A DNA stretch of 64,000 nt from contig JBBHKE010002450.1 in NCBI GenBank assembly GCA_037447655.1, positions 186,001-250,000 on the forward strand, given 5' to 3'. The notes below the pieces were generated by a model that ran no database searches, was not told where the DNA came from, and worked only from the letters and a program-made list of their open reading frames with translations. Positions 46,420 to 57,221 of the stretch are shown piece after piece. Position numbers and translations under genes: made by a program. The first letter of the stretch is position 1. The number at the start of each line of letters is the position of its first letter. Source of the DNA: Zygnema cylindricum. Lineage: Eukaryota > Streptophyta > Zygnematophyceae > Zygnematales > Zygnemataceae.

Positions 46420-47882
46420 GGGTGCGTCTCCATGTAATTGAAACTCCGAGAATTTACTTTGTTTTTTAGCGCACATCCGGCGGACTCGGATTTTAAGTGC
46501 CCATATGTTTGTTGAAAGTCATGGGCATTTAGACTCGGTTGTGATCCACTCCCACTAAGAGTCACACTTGCACCAGTTGGGATATTCGTCCCTGGAGGAG
46601 CAGGTGGAGCACTAGGGCTAATAGGAGCACTTAAAGCAGGAGCTGAGCCATTACCACACATGTTAGCGGAAGCAAACCCAAAGAGGAATATCTATCAGAC
46701 TAGATCAATATTGTAAGAAATGTAACTACAAATGAAAGAGGTCTTTTAACCAAACAAACATGTACTATAAGCAAATCAAAGACAATAGAGCACAAAACAC
46801 CTTAAACTGCACTTAGTGCTCTCATTTCCTTAACTCTGTAGAATGTACATTTTGTGTCGAATTGGTCATTCCTAATTGAACTAAATGCTTAAAATATCTA
46901 GAAAATATCTAAAACGTATGTACAGAGTTCACCTAAATATCTACTGACAAAATTCTAAGTACTGGACCAAAATTGTATAGTAACAATATCTAGACCCAAA
47001 AAATCCGTGAGGTATGTTTCACGTCTACATTCATAGGCGGCCGTACACACTAATTTACTCAAAGATAACTATTCCAGTAGATACTAAGAATCCACACTAA
47101 ATATACCTAAAATTGAATAACTGGTGGTCCAAAAATATTCTAAGTCCTAGACTCTAATTTCTAAGACTTACTAATGCTTACTTTTCAATAATGTGTACCA
47201 AAAGAAGTTGTCACCGAAGGGCGTGACGATTGTATACATCCACAATGCCCATGACGGCTATCGAGATGTATAATCTGTGATGACGCAAGTTATTTTTTGT
47301 ACCTGCTTGTGACGTCGCGTGACTTTTCGTGACATTGTAGATGTACCGCCATCCTGCCCGTGCTGTTTGACGGTTGAAGAAGATGCAGTTCCTTTGCGTC
47401 TCTTGTCCGCTCGACGTGAAATGACATCGGATCTTGAAACCCTTGGCGAAACAAAATCCGTACCTGGCGCAAAAGGACAAAACTAATCAAATTGTGTACT
47501 TTGCTTTGTCGTACCTGAACGCAGACAGACAAAACATAGCGGATCGTGTACTTTTCGTTATCGCTTGAAATCTTTTGAAATTTCGTGAAATAATTTTACA
47601 CTTGCGACTACGTGTTTCTATGTGTTTTTCAAAATTTATTTGTTTTAAAACACATCTTCCCTTTGTCTTAAAGAAAAGTTTGAAGATGACGTTTTTTGGT
47701 ATGGCCGTGGGTCGAAAAACACAAAACGTCAACATGTAGTACCTCTTAAATTCGATGATGACGCAAAATATACTTCTCATTTTCTCTATTTTTTTGCACG
47801 GTTGAAACCTTCGCGGTACGGCTCTAAGTTTTACAAGAAACGACAGATAAAAACCCTTACTTAGGCACAGGGAGACGCACCC
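46420..47882 (-). mobile_element. inverted-repeat element, family X copy 3 (long form)
   Basis: Ends are GGGTGCGTCTCCATGT (46420) and the inverse of GGGTGCGTCTCCCTGT (47882). The right half (about 47200-47882) is family X sequence in the minus orientation. The left half (46420-47200) is absent from the other copies and includes a proline/serine-rich frame. The flanking triplets AAT and TAT do not match. Confidence 0.65.
46475..46661 (-). CDS. possible captured exon, Ser/Pro/Ala-rich
   Basis: The minus strand opens at ATG 46661 with a stretch rich in Ser, Pro and Ala (SAPISPSAPPAPPG), followed by polar sequence that runs toward the element's end. Codon-like composition differs from the AT-rich surroundings. 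No domain is recognised. It may be a gene fragment picked up by the inverted-repeat element, or part of an unrecognised transposon gene. Confidence 0.3.
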
Positions 47883-48138
47883 TATATTTTAGATTTTTAG
47901 CACAGACAAACTTAACTTCAATTCTTCACTTTCATGCCATGTACTTGCGTACGAAGTAATCATAGAACAAAACCTTTATAATTTTTGCAGATCTGTAAGC
48001 CAGCTCATTTTTTAGGGTTTATGTTTTCGAACATAACGAAAGTCTTTTGAGAGAAATAGTGTGATGAACAAATTTTATCGAAAATAGCGTGACGGAGGAA
48101 TTTTACGAAATTTCGTTTTTATTTCCGGTTTTATTTTG

Positions 48139-49130
48139 GAAAGTGCAATTCTGTGTCCCTCATTATGGACCAAAATTGAGGAAGCCTCTAGGTAGCTTTA
48201 CACTAATCCACTTTCAACTAGGACCGCTTCTACCCAAGCAAGCAAATAGATAATCTGATTGCACCCTAGTGCAGTGTGAACTCCCCTGAGTCCACAGCAA
48301 AAGAATCACTGAAAAAGCCCAACCAGGCGATTAATTATCAAGTGAAAAAGATGCCAATATTTATACAAACTTGTTGGGAGAGAGGCGGCTACCTCCTCAA
48401 TCCTCTAAGTCCTAAACCCCTCTCACAACCCCTATCAACTGATGTACGAACCAATCAGAAGACTGTACAGTACAGGAAGGTACTAAGGTCGATGTACTTT
48501 TTGTACGGCTTGTGTACGACAAGGCCATGGAGTGGACGCTTGTCTCCTTCGAACTCGTCCTCATGCTCCCCGGTTTTTCTGCTTCCCAAACATATTTTGC
48601 CACGTGTCGCTAGGTCATGTTACGTCCGAAAACCGCCAAGGCGGCTATTCCGGGATCTCGGCGATGATGCGGGCCGTCTGATCGAAACCGGTTTTTAATG
48701 CTCGCCGTTCAAAACAAATGTCCGGTACCTTTGTTTAGTGTGCATTATGAAATCCAATTGGTTTCTATGTCCTTTATCAGTAATTCCGATAATCGGATTA
48801 ATCCTCTCGTTACTGTTTAAATAACAATCACACCCTATGTATCTTAACGGACTACTACGACAAAGTGGAAAAGGCTGACGGCTTCTTCTCGCCCTGCGGG
48901 TCAGAGGTTCGAGTCCTACCGTACTCAACCTTTTTGGTTGAGAGTGACTTAGGTCACTCTTTAGCCCTGCCTAAGGAGCTAAGGCAGCCATAGCTCCACC
49001 GCCCTCTCTCTCCTTCAGTGACTACAACAAGTATGGGGGCTAGAGAGTGAAGGTGGGGGCAGCTTTAGCTAATTTAACTAATTAAGACCTAGAAAATACC
49101 TCCCCTAAATCAATTGATTTCAACAGAAAG
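48139..49130 (-). mobile_element. solo LTR, diverged copia family
   Basis: The LTR is 48144-49125 (982 bp), flanked by GAAAG (48139-48143 and 49126-49130). On the minus strand it runs TGTTGAAATCAATTG to GACACAGAATTGCA. The plus strand has a good box-B match GGTTCGAGTCC at about 48904. The LTR end keeps an ATG in the family frame (MRDTEL, then CA) although the sequence differs from Copia-A. Confidence 0.85.
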
Positions 49131-49500
49131 CGCGTGTCATGAGCAAATCTTAAGATTTTTCGTTGGTTTTCCATCATGACACGTAGCTTAATCGTTGAGC
49201 ATGTCACTATTTTTTTTTATGTATCTGCCAACCCTCCAATGTTGGGTTGAGGGTTACATAGAAAAAATTTGCAGATGAACATCCGACGACTAGTATTACC
49301 TCCAAGGCATTTTGAGAGTATTGGCAAGATTTTTTGTAATGTTATTTTTTGTATAAAACAAAATATGCGGTACAATTTGGTATAGAGAGTCGCGGATTTC
49401 TGTAAACTTCCCCACTTTCGCCTGATAGAACGTTACCATTACCCTTCCGACAAGTGTGCACCTCGGAAATGATAATTTTACGCAAAAAACAAAACATAAA
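49131..49500. other. no feature recognised
   Basis: Contains an inverted pair CGTGTCATGA / TCATGACACG around 49135-49185 but no bounded element. Confidence 0.3.
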
Positions 49501-50040
49501 GGGGTGTCTCCATGTAATCGGTACTTTGATAAAGTATTTTAGACCGTTGTGAAGATTCTCCGTACTACTTTGAAGAGCGTCCCTATCTACGAAACTACTA
49601 CGAAGGATGACGCACGCAAAAACTACAACGATTGTTACATGTGTACATTACACGAGACGACGACTGAAGAGGACTACGAAACTACTACGAAGGATGACGC
49701 ACGCAAAAACTACGACGATTGTTACATGTGTACATTACACGAGACCATTTGTGACTACTCGCAAACTAACGACGGATGTACACGTCGACAATGACAAACA
49801 GTGTCACAGCTCCCGCGACATCATGTGACATCGTAATGTTGCCCGTGGCATTGTAGACATCAGATCTCCAACGCTGTTCAACACACTCCTGCCCTATTAC
49901 CACAGTTTTGACCCCTTTCCCAAAGCATGTCTGCACAAAACCACGCAAAGCCATTCCTCACAATTTCTTCTGTTTCCACACCTGCCACAATTTCTTCTGT
50001 TTCCACGCCTACGCCTGCCGTAAAAAGTTAATCTGATGCG
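49501..50040 (+). mobile_element. left part of a PIF/Harbinger-type inverted-repeat element
   Basis: Begins GGGGTGTCTCCATGTAATCG and stays similar to the element at 30155 for about 85 bp. No matching right end was found, so it is truncated or diverged. It contains an 87-bp tandem duplication (49587-49658 and 49674-49745) that preserves frame, and a second short duplication of CACAATTTCTTCTGTTTCCA at about 49957-50007. Confidence 0.5.
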
Positions 50041-50640
50041 CAAAAACTGTTAGAAAACCTTTTCATTGAGACGTTTTTTCGAATGCTTCACCACAATTTA
50101 TTTACAAAAAACCAATTTCAAAAGCTTTACATTGTTTGAGGGTTGTGTAAGTGGCACGACCAGCTATATGTAGCACACTTGGATCGCAAAAGGTGCCATT
50201 ACCATTCAAAGAATACCTTAATAGAAAGTAAGTTCAGAGTGACACAACCAAAATACATATGGTGTGAATTTTATTAAATACAGATTAGGGGGGAATTGAA
50301 ACAACAAACTGAAATTTGGCAAACATTGAAGCTGACCATCTTTGTCTTTCAAACCAAATGGTGAGGTTCGAAAAAATCAAAATCAATATAAAGATAAACA
50401 AAAAAAATTGATTGGTAAATTGAATTAAAATATTCAGGAACTGGAATTGAAGTTGATGTTGTAATTGAAATGTCACTTGAAAATTGAAAAATGTAACAAA
50501 GGGTAATATTTGTTAAAAGAATAACATACTGTTAATCATATAATTTGGAAATCAACCTTCAAAATGTATTTTGAAATTATAGTTTAATTTTTTTTCACTT
50601 TTGAAAGTGAGGATGAAACTAAATATCCAAAGGTAAAATT
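50040..50640. other. 5' flank of the Harbinger transposase
   Basis: AT-rich, no confident gene. It may include the element's 5' non-coding part, a small upstream exon, or its second (Myb-like) gene in decayed form; none was identified. Terminal inverted repeats were not found. Confidence 0.3.
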
Positions 50641-50703
50641 GGTGAATTGAAAAATAAATGGGGACTAAAATTAAACACTGAAGGGTGGGCATTGTTTTTC
50701 AGG

Positions 50704-51990
50704 ATGACACCAGAACAAAAAAAAAGATACGTGTCATTGATGATTCAAAATGTAACAGTTGCATTGATGACGATCTTGCAAATGATTTTGAGAACCTTGT
50801 TGCCTCCGTTGTTTTACAACTGTCACGGCCACCAATTGATCCAACCCGCTATTGCTAAGGTTATGCCTCGAATTTTAGCAAACTGCATCCATCAAAATAT
50901 CAATTTCCAAGGTGATCTGAATGAAGACTACTATATTAGACCAAGGAGTATACATTGGGTGGACGAAGAGTTACCACGCTACAGCGAAAAACAATTTCGA
51001 CAATTGTTTCGACTAAAAAAAGACACGGTCCAATTTTTGGTAAACGAATTAAAAGATGAGTTGGAAACCAAACCCCCTCCAGGACTTCGTAATATTCCCA
51101 ATAGAAAATTAAGCGTGGAGAAACAAGTTCTAATAGCATTGATGCGTCTGGGACATCAAGGCGGAATCACACGTACTTCTGTGGAATTTGGTGTTGGACG
51201 CTCAACTGCGGCGAGGATATCTCTTAAAGTCATGGAGGCGATTGTCAAAAGGCTTGGGCATTGGATTAGGTGGCCCACAGAAGAAGAAATTCACGACACC
51301 AAAGTCTTTTTCAATGAAGAAAAAGGGTTGCCGAATTGTGTAGGGGCTATAGATTGTACACATATAGAGATTACACTCGGAGATGAAATGTCACCAATTG
51401 ATTATTTTGATGCCAAACATAATTATTCCACTGTAGTTCAAGCGGTCGTGGACCATAGAATGAGATTTATTGACCTTAATTTAGGCTCTCCTGGGTCAAT
51501 GCATGACTCTAGAATTTTTAGGAGGTCCGAGTTGGGGCAAGACTTTGAAAGACGTATGGAAGCAAGCGGAGATATTTTCCAATGGGAAAATATAAATGTG
51601 CAACCTTACCTCGTAGGAGATGCAGGTTATGCCCTCCATCCGAACTTAATTGTTCCATACCCTGGTTCGAAACTCAATGCGTCTCAAGCAAAATTCAACT
51701 TCCAACATTCGTCGTTGAGGATGGTGGTAGAAAGAGCGTTCGGAAAGCTAAAAGGGCAGTGGAGGTTCCTCCTCAAAGTATACAATCCAGAACTGGAATC
51801 AATGATTACATTTATTGTTGCAGCATGTGTTCTTCACAACATCTCTATTGCGAGGAACGAAACCGATATTGATTGGGAAAATAAATTTAAACAGGAGCAA
51901 AGAAAAAATGCAAGAGGCATTGGAGAAAGAACCACGCGCATGTCTGAAGCTCAAAAAAGACGAGCACGACAAGGTGGGGAGGTTGAATGA
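50704..51990 (+). CDS. PIF/Harbinger (HARBI1-like) DDE transposase
   Basis: 428 codons from ATG 50704. The frame is open further upstream, but an acceptor-like TTTTTCAG sits just before this ATG, so a 5' intron is plausible. Residues about 149-180 form a helix-turn-helix (LGHQGGITRTSVEFGVGRST). The DDE core shows D217 in GAIDCTHIEI, D268 in SPGSMHDSRIF and E343 in VERAFGKLKGQWRFL, with YLVGDAGYALHPNLI between. All three catalytic positions are present. The enzyme cuts and pastes elements that make 3-bp TWA duplications. It could be the trans-acting source for such elements here, but no matching ends were found around it. A TGA at 51988 stops the frame. Confidence 0.9.
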   Translation: MTPEQKKRYVSLMIQNVTVALMTILQMILRTLLPPLFYNCHGHQLIQPAIAKVMPRILANCIHQNINFQGDLNEDYYIRPRSIHWVDEELPRYSEKQFRQLFRLKKDTVQFLVNELKDELETKPPPGLRNIPNRKLSVEKQVLIALMRLGHQGGITRTSVEFGVGRSTAARISLKVMEAIVKRLGHWIRWPTEEEIHDTKVFFNEEKGLPNCVGAIDCTHIEITLGDEMSPIDYFDAKHNYSTVVQAVVDHRMRFIDLNLGSPGSMHDSRIFRRSELGQDFERRMEASGDIFQWENINVQPYLVGDAGYALHPNLIVPYPGSKLNASQAKFNFQHSSLRMVVERAFGKLKGQWRFLLKVYNPELESMITFIVAACVLHNISIARNETDIDWENKFKQEQRKNARGIGERTTRMSEAQKRRARQGGEVE

Positions 51991-52224
51991 CGGTTGAGTG
52001 GTTCAAAAATGAATAAAATCCGAGGGTCTCAAACACGGGATATTTTGTGTGATTATGTGATGAGGGGAAAGGCGAGTGAGGATGAAGATACTGGTGATTA
52101 CGTTTCACATGTGGAAATAGTGGACGACATAGATATTATAGTTGACGAAGTTGAAGAAAGCGAACAATCTCATGATGATAAAAGTGACGATGACATTGTA
52201 TATGAAATGGACATCGATGAGTAA
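51991..52224 (+). pseudogene. C-terminal continuation of the transposase after an in-frame TGA
   Basis: Directly after the TGA the same frame runs on 77 codons. It starts RLSGSKMNKIRGSQTRDILC, then has a very acidic tail (about 30 Asp/Glu) to a stop at 52224. A G-x3-RD-x-hydrophobic block near the C-terminus is usual for HARBI1-like proteins, so this is probably the true end of the transposase. The TGA may be a nonsense mutation, a base error, or simply the natural end with a spurious tail. Confidence 0.55.
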
Positions 52225-54180
52225 TCATTATTTTGGGTGATATAAAAGTAGTTATTTTCCACTTTATGGTGTAAAATCCAAGTGTTGACAATCCTCCAAA
52301 GGCTTTAGCATTGAGTTTCAAAATAAAATTTCTTTGTGAAATTCATTTTTAAGGATTCCATTTCAAAGTTTTCCATGTTTGTTTCCCATGACAAAATCTG
52401 TTTTTAATCAACGTGTTGTTGTTTGTTGGTGGTTTTACATTACTTGTTTTTTCCAAAACCTTTTCCTCTCTCTCTCTCTCTTGTCATGCCGCTTGGTATC
52501 GGCTACACGCGGGCACGATGTTTTGCATCTGCGCACGATATTTCGTACGCACACACAATATTGTGCACGCACGCACGATATTTTGGCACGGATGTATGAA
52601 CTATAAACTAGTGTTTTAAATATGTCAACGTTTATATGCTGCGTTGTCCATTATAAACTTCAGTTAAGCAGAATACGGAACAGATTCGTATACGTGGTAT
52701 GCCACGCTATATAAAAATAATATTACACAATATATTATAAAATACTATATATGCGTACCTTATTTCTTATAAGTCATTGTCGATAAGGAATTTGTTGGTC
52801 TCGACCAATATATCGGGACCTTTGACTGTTCGATAACCGATTATTGTCGGTATCGGTGTTATCGCAATAATTTTTTTGCTCATACACAATATTATTATTT
52901 TGGTTGCGCACAGTCACTTACGTCACCTTGGTCAAAGATTGTACGTTTTAAGTACACATTGGTGCAAGTACCGTTGAGTTTAAATTTGACGGTCAATCAG
53001 TTGAACAACTTTCACTTTCAAAATATTGTAACAAGTGGTTAGAATTTCGACGCGCTTATGAACGTCGACCGTCATAATAAAATCAATAATTCACACGGCC
53101 GACTAAGGTTTATCGTAACAAAGTTGCGACAACCACATGTAAATAGAAGTGTTGCGCATAGTCACTTTCTCACATTACGTGAACTCACTGTGAGAGCAAA
53201 TGTTGGCTTTAAACTTAACCGCGAAATTGAAACTTTAATCGCGAATCGTAAATAATGTAGCTTGATTTGGTAGCGCGTGACAACTAGCATTTTTTCATTT
53301 CGTTTGATATTTTTACGCGGGTCCGTTGATTTTTTCCTTTTTTCCGATTTCTATGTATAATTGGTGACTCTGAAAAAATCGCAAAAGAAAGCCGAGTATT
53401 TTTTGTCTAGTAAACTAAACGCCAAATTTACAGAAATTTTACGAAAAATGTACGGAATTTGATGAAAAGAAACGTTGCACTTCTTCGTACTTTTTGTCTG
53501 ATAAACTGAACAAGAATTTTACGGAAAATGTATGGAATTTTACCGATAATACATGAAAACGTTGAAAATGTGATTTGTGTATTGTCTCTACTTTGTTTTT
53601 TTGCAGCCGTATGCTCTCTGGGAGATAGAGAGAGAAGAACATGGCTGGCTGTCAGATGGTCTTAGACATACAAAAAATATGACTTTGGCAAAAATGTGGC
53701 ATTAGTTAGGATTTGACCGTGGCCCCTATAGATTGTCGTAATAGCCTATCTGATAATCGAACATAGCCTGTTGATGTAGAAATACCGATACACACATGGA
53801 GTGTGATAATTATTTATATATATATAAACTTGTTAAGTGCTCATTTAACAAAAAAATGTACGTATTGCGGTACATGTAAAATTCATTTTTTTTTACATGT
53901 ACGGAATAGTACTAAAACAAAATCATTAACAATTTTAACGATTTTTTCAAATCGTTCAATACGTAACTTACGTTTAATTTGCGCGTTTGAATTGTGCGTA
54001 AAACACTGTTTAAACAACTATGGTTTTTTATAATGTACAATTAATATTTCATTCTGTGCGATTTGATTTATCCGTACAAAACATTTAGTACCTAAGTTTT
54101 GAGAGGTTTCATTTAGCGTCGCTCTTCAATTTGCATCTAAGTTCAATGTAAGTATTCGCGATTAAATTTCAATTTTGTGG
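52225..54180. other. no gene recognised
   Basis: AT-rich. It includes a (CT)n tract near 52468, a TATCGC/ATCGGTATCGG cluster at 52780-52870, and a zone of loosely repeated ATTTTACGGAAAATGTA words at 53430-53550. Confidence 0.35.
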
Positions 54181-54184
54181 CTAA

Positions 54185-54590
54185 GGGTATATCCCCATGT
54201 GCCAAAGTAAGGGGTTTTTTCTGTCGGTTTCTTGTAAAACTTAGCGCCCTATCGCGTAAGTTTCAACTGTACAAAAAAATATAAAAAAGGAAAAGTGCAC
54301 TTTGCGTCATCGTTGAACTTTGAATGTACTATAAGTTGCCGCCCTGTGTTTTTCGACCCACGACCACGACAAAAAACATCATCTTCAAAATTTTCTTTAA
54401 AACACAACGGCAATGTGTTTTAAAGCAAAGTATTTTCAATAAACAATTAGGAAAACATATTTGCACGTGTTGAAATTTCTCAAAAATTTTAAAATGATTT
54501 TTAACGACAAGGAAATGTGCATAATTCTCTATGTTCTGTCTGTTTGCGTTCAGAAGGACGAAGAAAAGTACACAATTTGTTGTCGAGCTC
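54185..54590 (+). mobile_element. inverted-repeat element, family X copy 4 (truncated)
   Basis: Begins GGGTATATCCCCATGTG after TAA and is colinear with the left half of family X copy 1, ending abruptly at about 54590. The right end is missing. Confidence 0.65.
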
Positions 54591-54739
54591 ATGGCTGTGA
54601 TGCTTCATGCAAGAAAAATAATATATCAATTTGGTGACAAATAACACTCCGTGTGGAGAAATCCATATGTCGAAATAGAATGATCGTTGGAACAACATTA
54701 GTGTGGGCATACAGGTGATAAAAATATTGAAAAGACAAA

Positions 54740-56986
54740 AAAGTTACCACCCCTGTCCCGAATGTTGGGACCGTCGTGTTCACTCTTGAATCATTTAACC
54801 ATGATTCTTCGTATGTCGGACCATTCTCAACCATTTATTCTTTACATTGATTGGAATAGATTCGGATTAGGGGTCGTATTAGCTCATCTTGATGATTTGG
54901 GAGCCGAATACGTAGTAGCTTATGCTAGCCGGAGCAACAATAAGGCGGAGGCCTCATACATTAGTTATCATGGGGAGCTTCTTGCATTTGTTTGGGCCAT
55001 CCAACACTTTTAACCGTACCTTTATGACGTTCGTTTCACCCTCATTACCGATCACCAACCTTTGAAATGGATAATGGAGAATAGGTAGCTTACACGGAAA
55101 ATCGCTCGATGGGCTTTGCTATTGCAAGAGTATGATTTTGAGATAATTCACCGAGCGGGTGAGACCCTTGGTAATGGAGATGGTCTTAGCTGAAACCCCG
55201 ATCCATCCTTTGTGGATGCAACAAGAGCAAGGAATGGTGAGGATCCGATTTCAGGGGTTGGAATGGTCATGGCAGCCACAACATTTTCTTTGCTACCTAG
55301 AAAAGAGGGGGAATTTTTTCCATTAGGGGCATTGGTGGAAGTGCACGCTCCATTGTCAGCTGGTAGGGTTGAAGTTTTTGATGGTTTAGATAACTTGAAA
55401 TCCATTTAAGAGGGGTCAATTTTACAAATTTGGAGGGGAGCCAAAAACCTACAGTTATGCAAAGATATATGCTTACACTTGGAATAGGGGGATTCTTTTA
55501 AGGGTTTGGACGGATGGCGGCAGGAAGGTAAGTCCACCACCCGGTGATCGAGAAACCCTGGTCACTAACCTCTATGAGCAACGTGGTCATTCTGGTAAGA
55601 AGTGTACGGCTTTTTTGGTTGCATCATCTTATTGGTGGCATGGTATTCGAGCACAAGTCAATCGAGTTGTTCAAGCATGCCTAACATGCAATCGAGTGAA
55701 AGCAACATTTGACATGAAAAGTGGTACCGAATTACATTCTCTTCCCATTTTGGGAATGTTTTACTATTCGTAATTAGACTTGTTAGAGCCTCTTCCGACA
55801 AGTCGTCAAAGAAACTTCTTCGTGCTTGTGATGATAGAGCAATTTTCTAAGTGGATTGAGCTCGTGGTGTTACCTCGGAAGAAGTCTAAGTCCACGACCG
55901 ACGCCTTTTTACAAAGAGTTCTTGCTCAGTTTGAGACCCCAGGGGATGTTTTGACCAATCAAGGTTCCGAATTTGCTGGGAACTTTTCGATTTGATGGAG
56001 CAATGTTTGATTGATCACCGACTTACTAGTAGAGATCATCCTCAAGCTGATAGGTTAGCTGATCACTGTCTCCAAAAAGCCAAGAGAGCACTCAAAAAAT
56101 ATGCCCTCGAGGAGGATTTGGGGGATTGGGACAAAGGGTGCCCTAGATTGCTATGGGCTACAAGTTTGGTAGACATGCTTCTTTTAACAGTCATTGTCCT
56201 TATTTTATGTTGTTCAGCATGCATCCTATTCTTACACGACCTGCCTCAGCCCAAACTATTGCCTTGCCCGAGATGGAACCGAAATGGATAGTAAAAGGAC
56301 AGTGGAGAGGCTGATTACTACGAGATGGATAGTAAAAGGACAGTGGAGAGGCTAATTATTGCTCGAGTGTTGGTTTGCTATTGAGATATTCCGATAGCTA
56401 TGGGCTAGTTGCAAGCGGCCCAACACCAAGATCAGCTTTGGTATTCTCAATGTAGGAGTGGTTCTTATGTTCACCGACATCGACGTTTTCGGCCGAGGAT
56501 TTTGTTCATCGGATGTGATAGAAAAAGATACTTTGGATGTTTCTGCAGACCGGATTATTTTGAAGGTGGTTGAGGTTTCCCCTAAAGGAGTGTTAACTTT
56601 GGAGGGGACTGAAGGCAAGGGAGTTAAACATAATCAGATTAACGTGGCTTTTTGCGACCTTCGAGGGCCGGAGGACGAGCCCACACTACATTTAACCTAC
56701 TTTCCCTCTCCTCCTATTTGTTCTAATTCTCCCTTTTGTGCCCCAAGTTACGACACTACAGACATTTTATTATGTAAGGCTTGAACTCAATCTTGGCATT
56801 CTTCTTACTTTCTAACAGATTAGGAAGGTTGAGACCAACTTGGCTAACCTTAGTTTTTTGGGGAATGTGAAATGGGGGTTTGAGCAACAATTTTGAGGGC
56901 TTTTTAAGACAAGGAACTAAGAAGGGGGGGGATGATTCAGGAGTGAACACGACGGTCCCAACATTAGGGACAGGGGTGGTAACTTT
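54740..56986 (+). pseudogene. Ty3/gypsy pol fragment between inverted LTR ends
   Basis: Plus-strand pieces of Ty3/gypsy pol. RNase H: AYASRSNNKAEASYISYHGE and TDHQPLKWIMENR, then LLQEYDFEIIHRAGE. Integrase zinc region: YWWHGIRAQVNRVVQACLTC. Integrase core: LDLLEPLPTSRQRNFFVLVM, then DVLTNQGSEFAGNF. Several stops and frame breaks. A purine run AGAAGGGGGGGGA precedes TGATTCAGGAGTGAACACG (56933), which looks like the start of the 3' LTR. The same 54-bp sequence occurs inverted at 54740-54793, joined directly to RNase H sequence. No RT, protease or Gag remains. Confidence 0.8.
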
Positions 56987-57116
56987 TGTTGATATTTATG
57001 TATTTTCTAAGTCTGTATTAGGATAGAAAAGTAGCACAGGCAGTTTGCCTCTAACCTCCTTCTCCAAGCCCCCACACTTGTTGTAGTCACTGAAGGATGG
57101 AGTGGGAGCTAGAGCC
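56987..57116 (+). repeat. truncated copia-type LTR (5' 130 bp)
   Basis: Starts TGTTGATATTTATGTATTTT, closely like the solo LTR at 43331, and stops at GGGAGCTAGAGCC. It begins exactly where the gypsy LTR fragment ends. Confidence 0.7.
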
Positions 57117-57221
57117 AAATGTTCTACAACCACCAGTGGAGGAACAGCAACAGTAGTAGAAAAAGACATGATACACTCTCAGAAGCTATCAAGAATCCTT
57201 CCAAACAGTTGTTTTTAAGTG

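Noticed and set aside
49587-49745. CRISPR-like repeat array
   Set aside because: There are only two copies with no regular spacers, in a eukaryotic genome.
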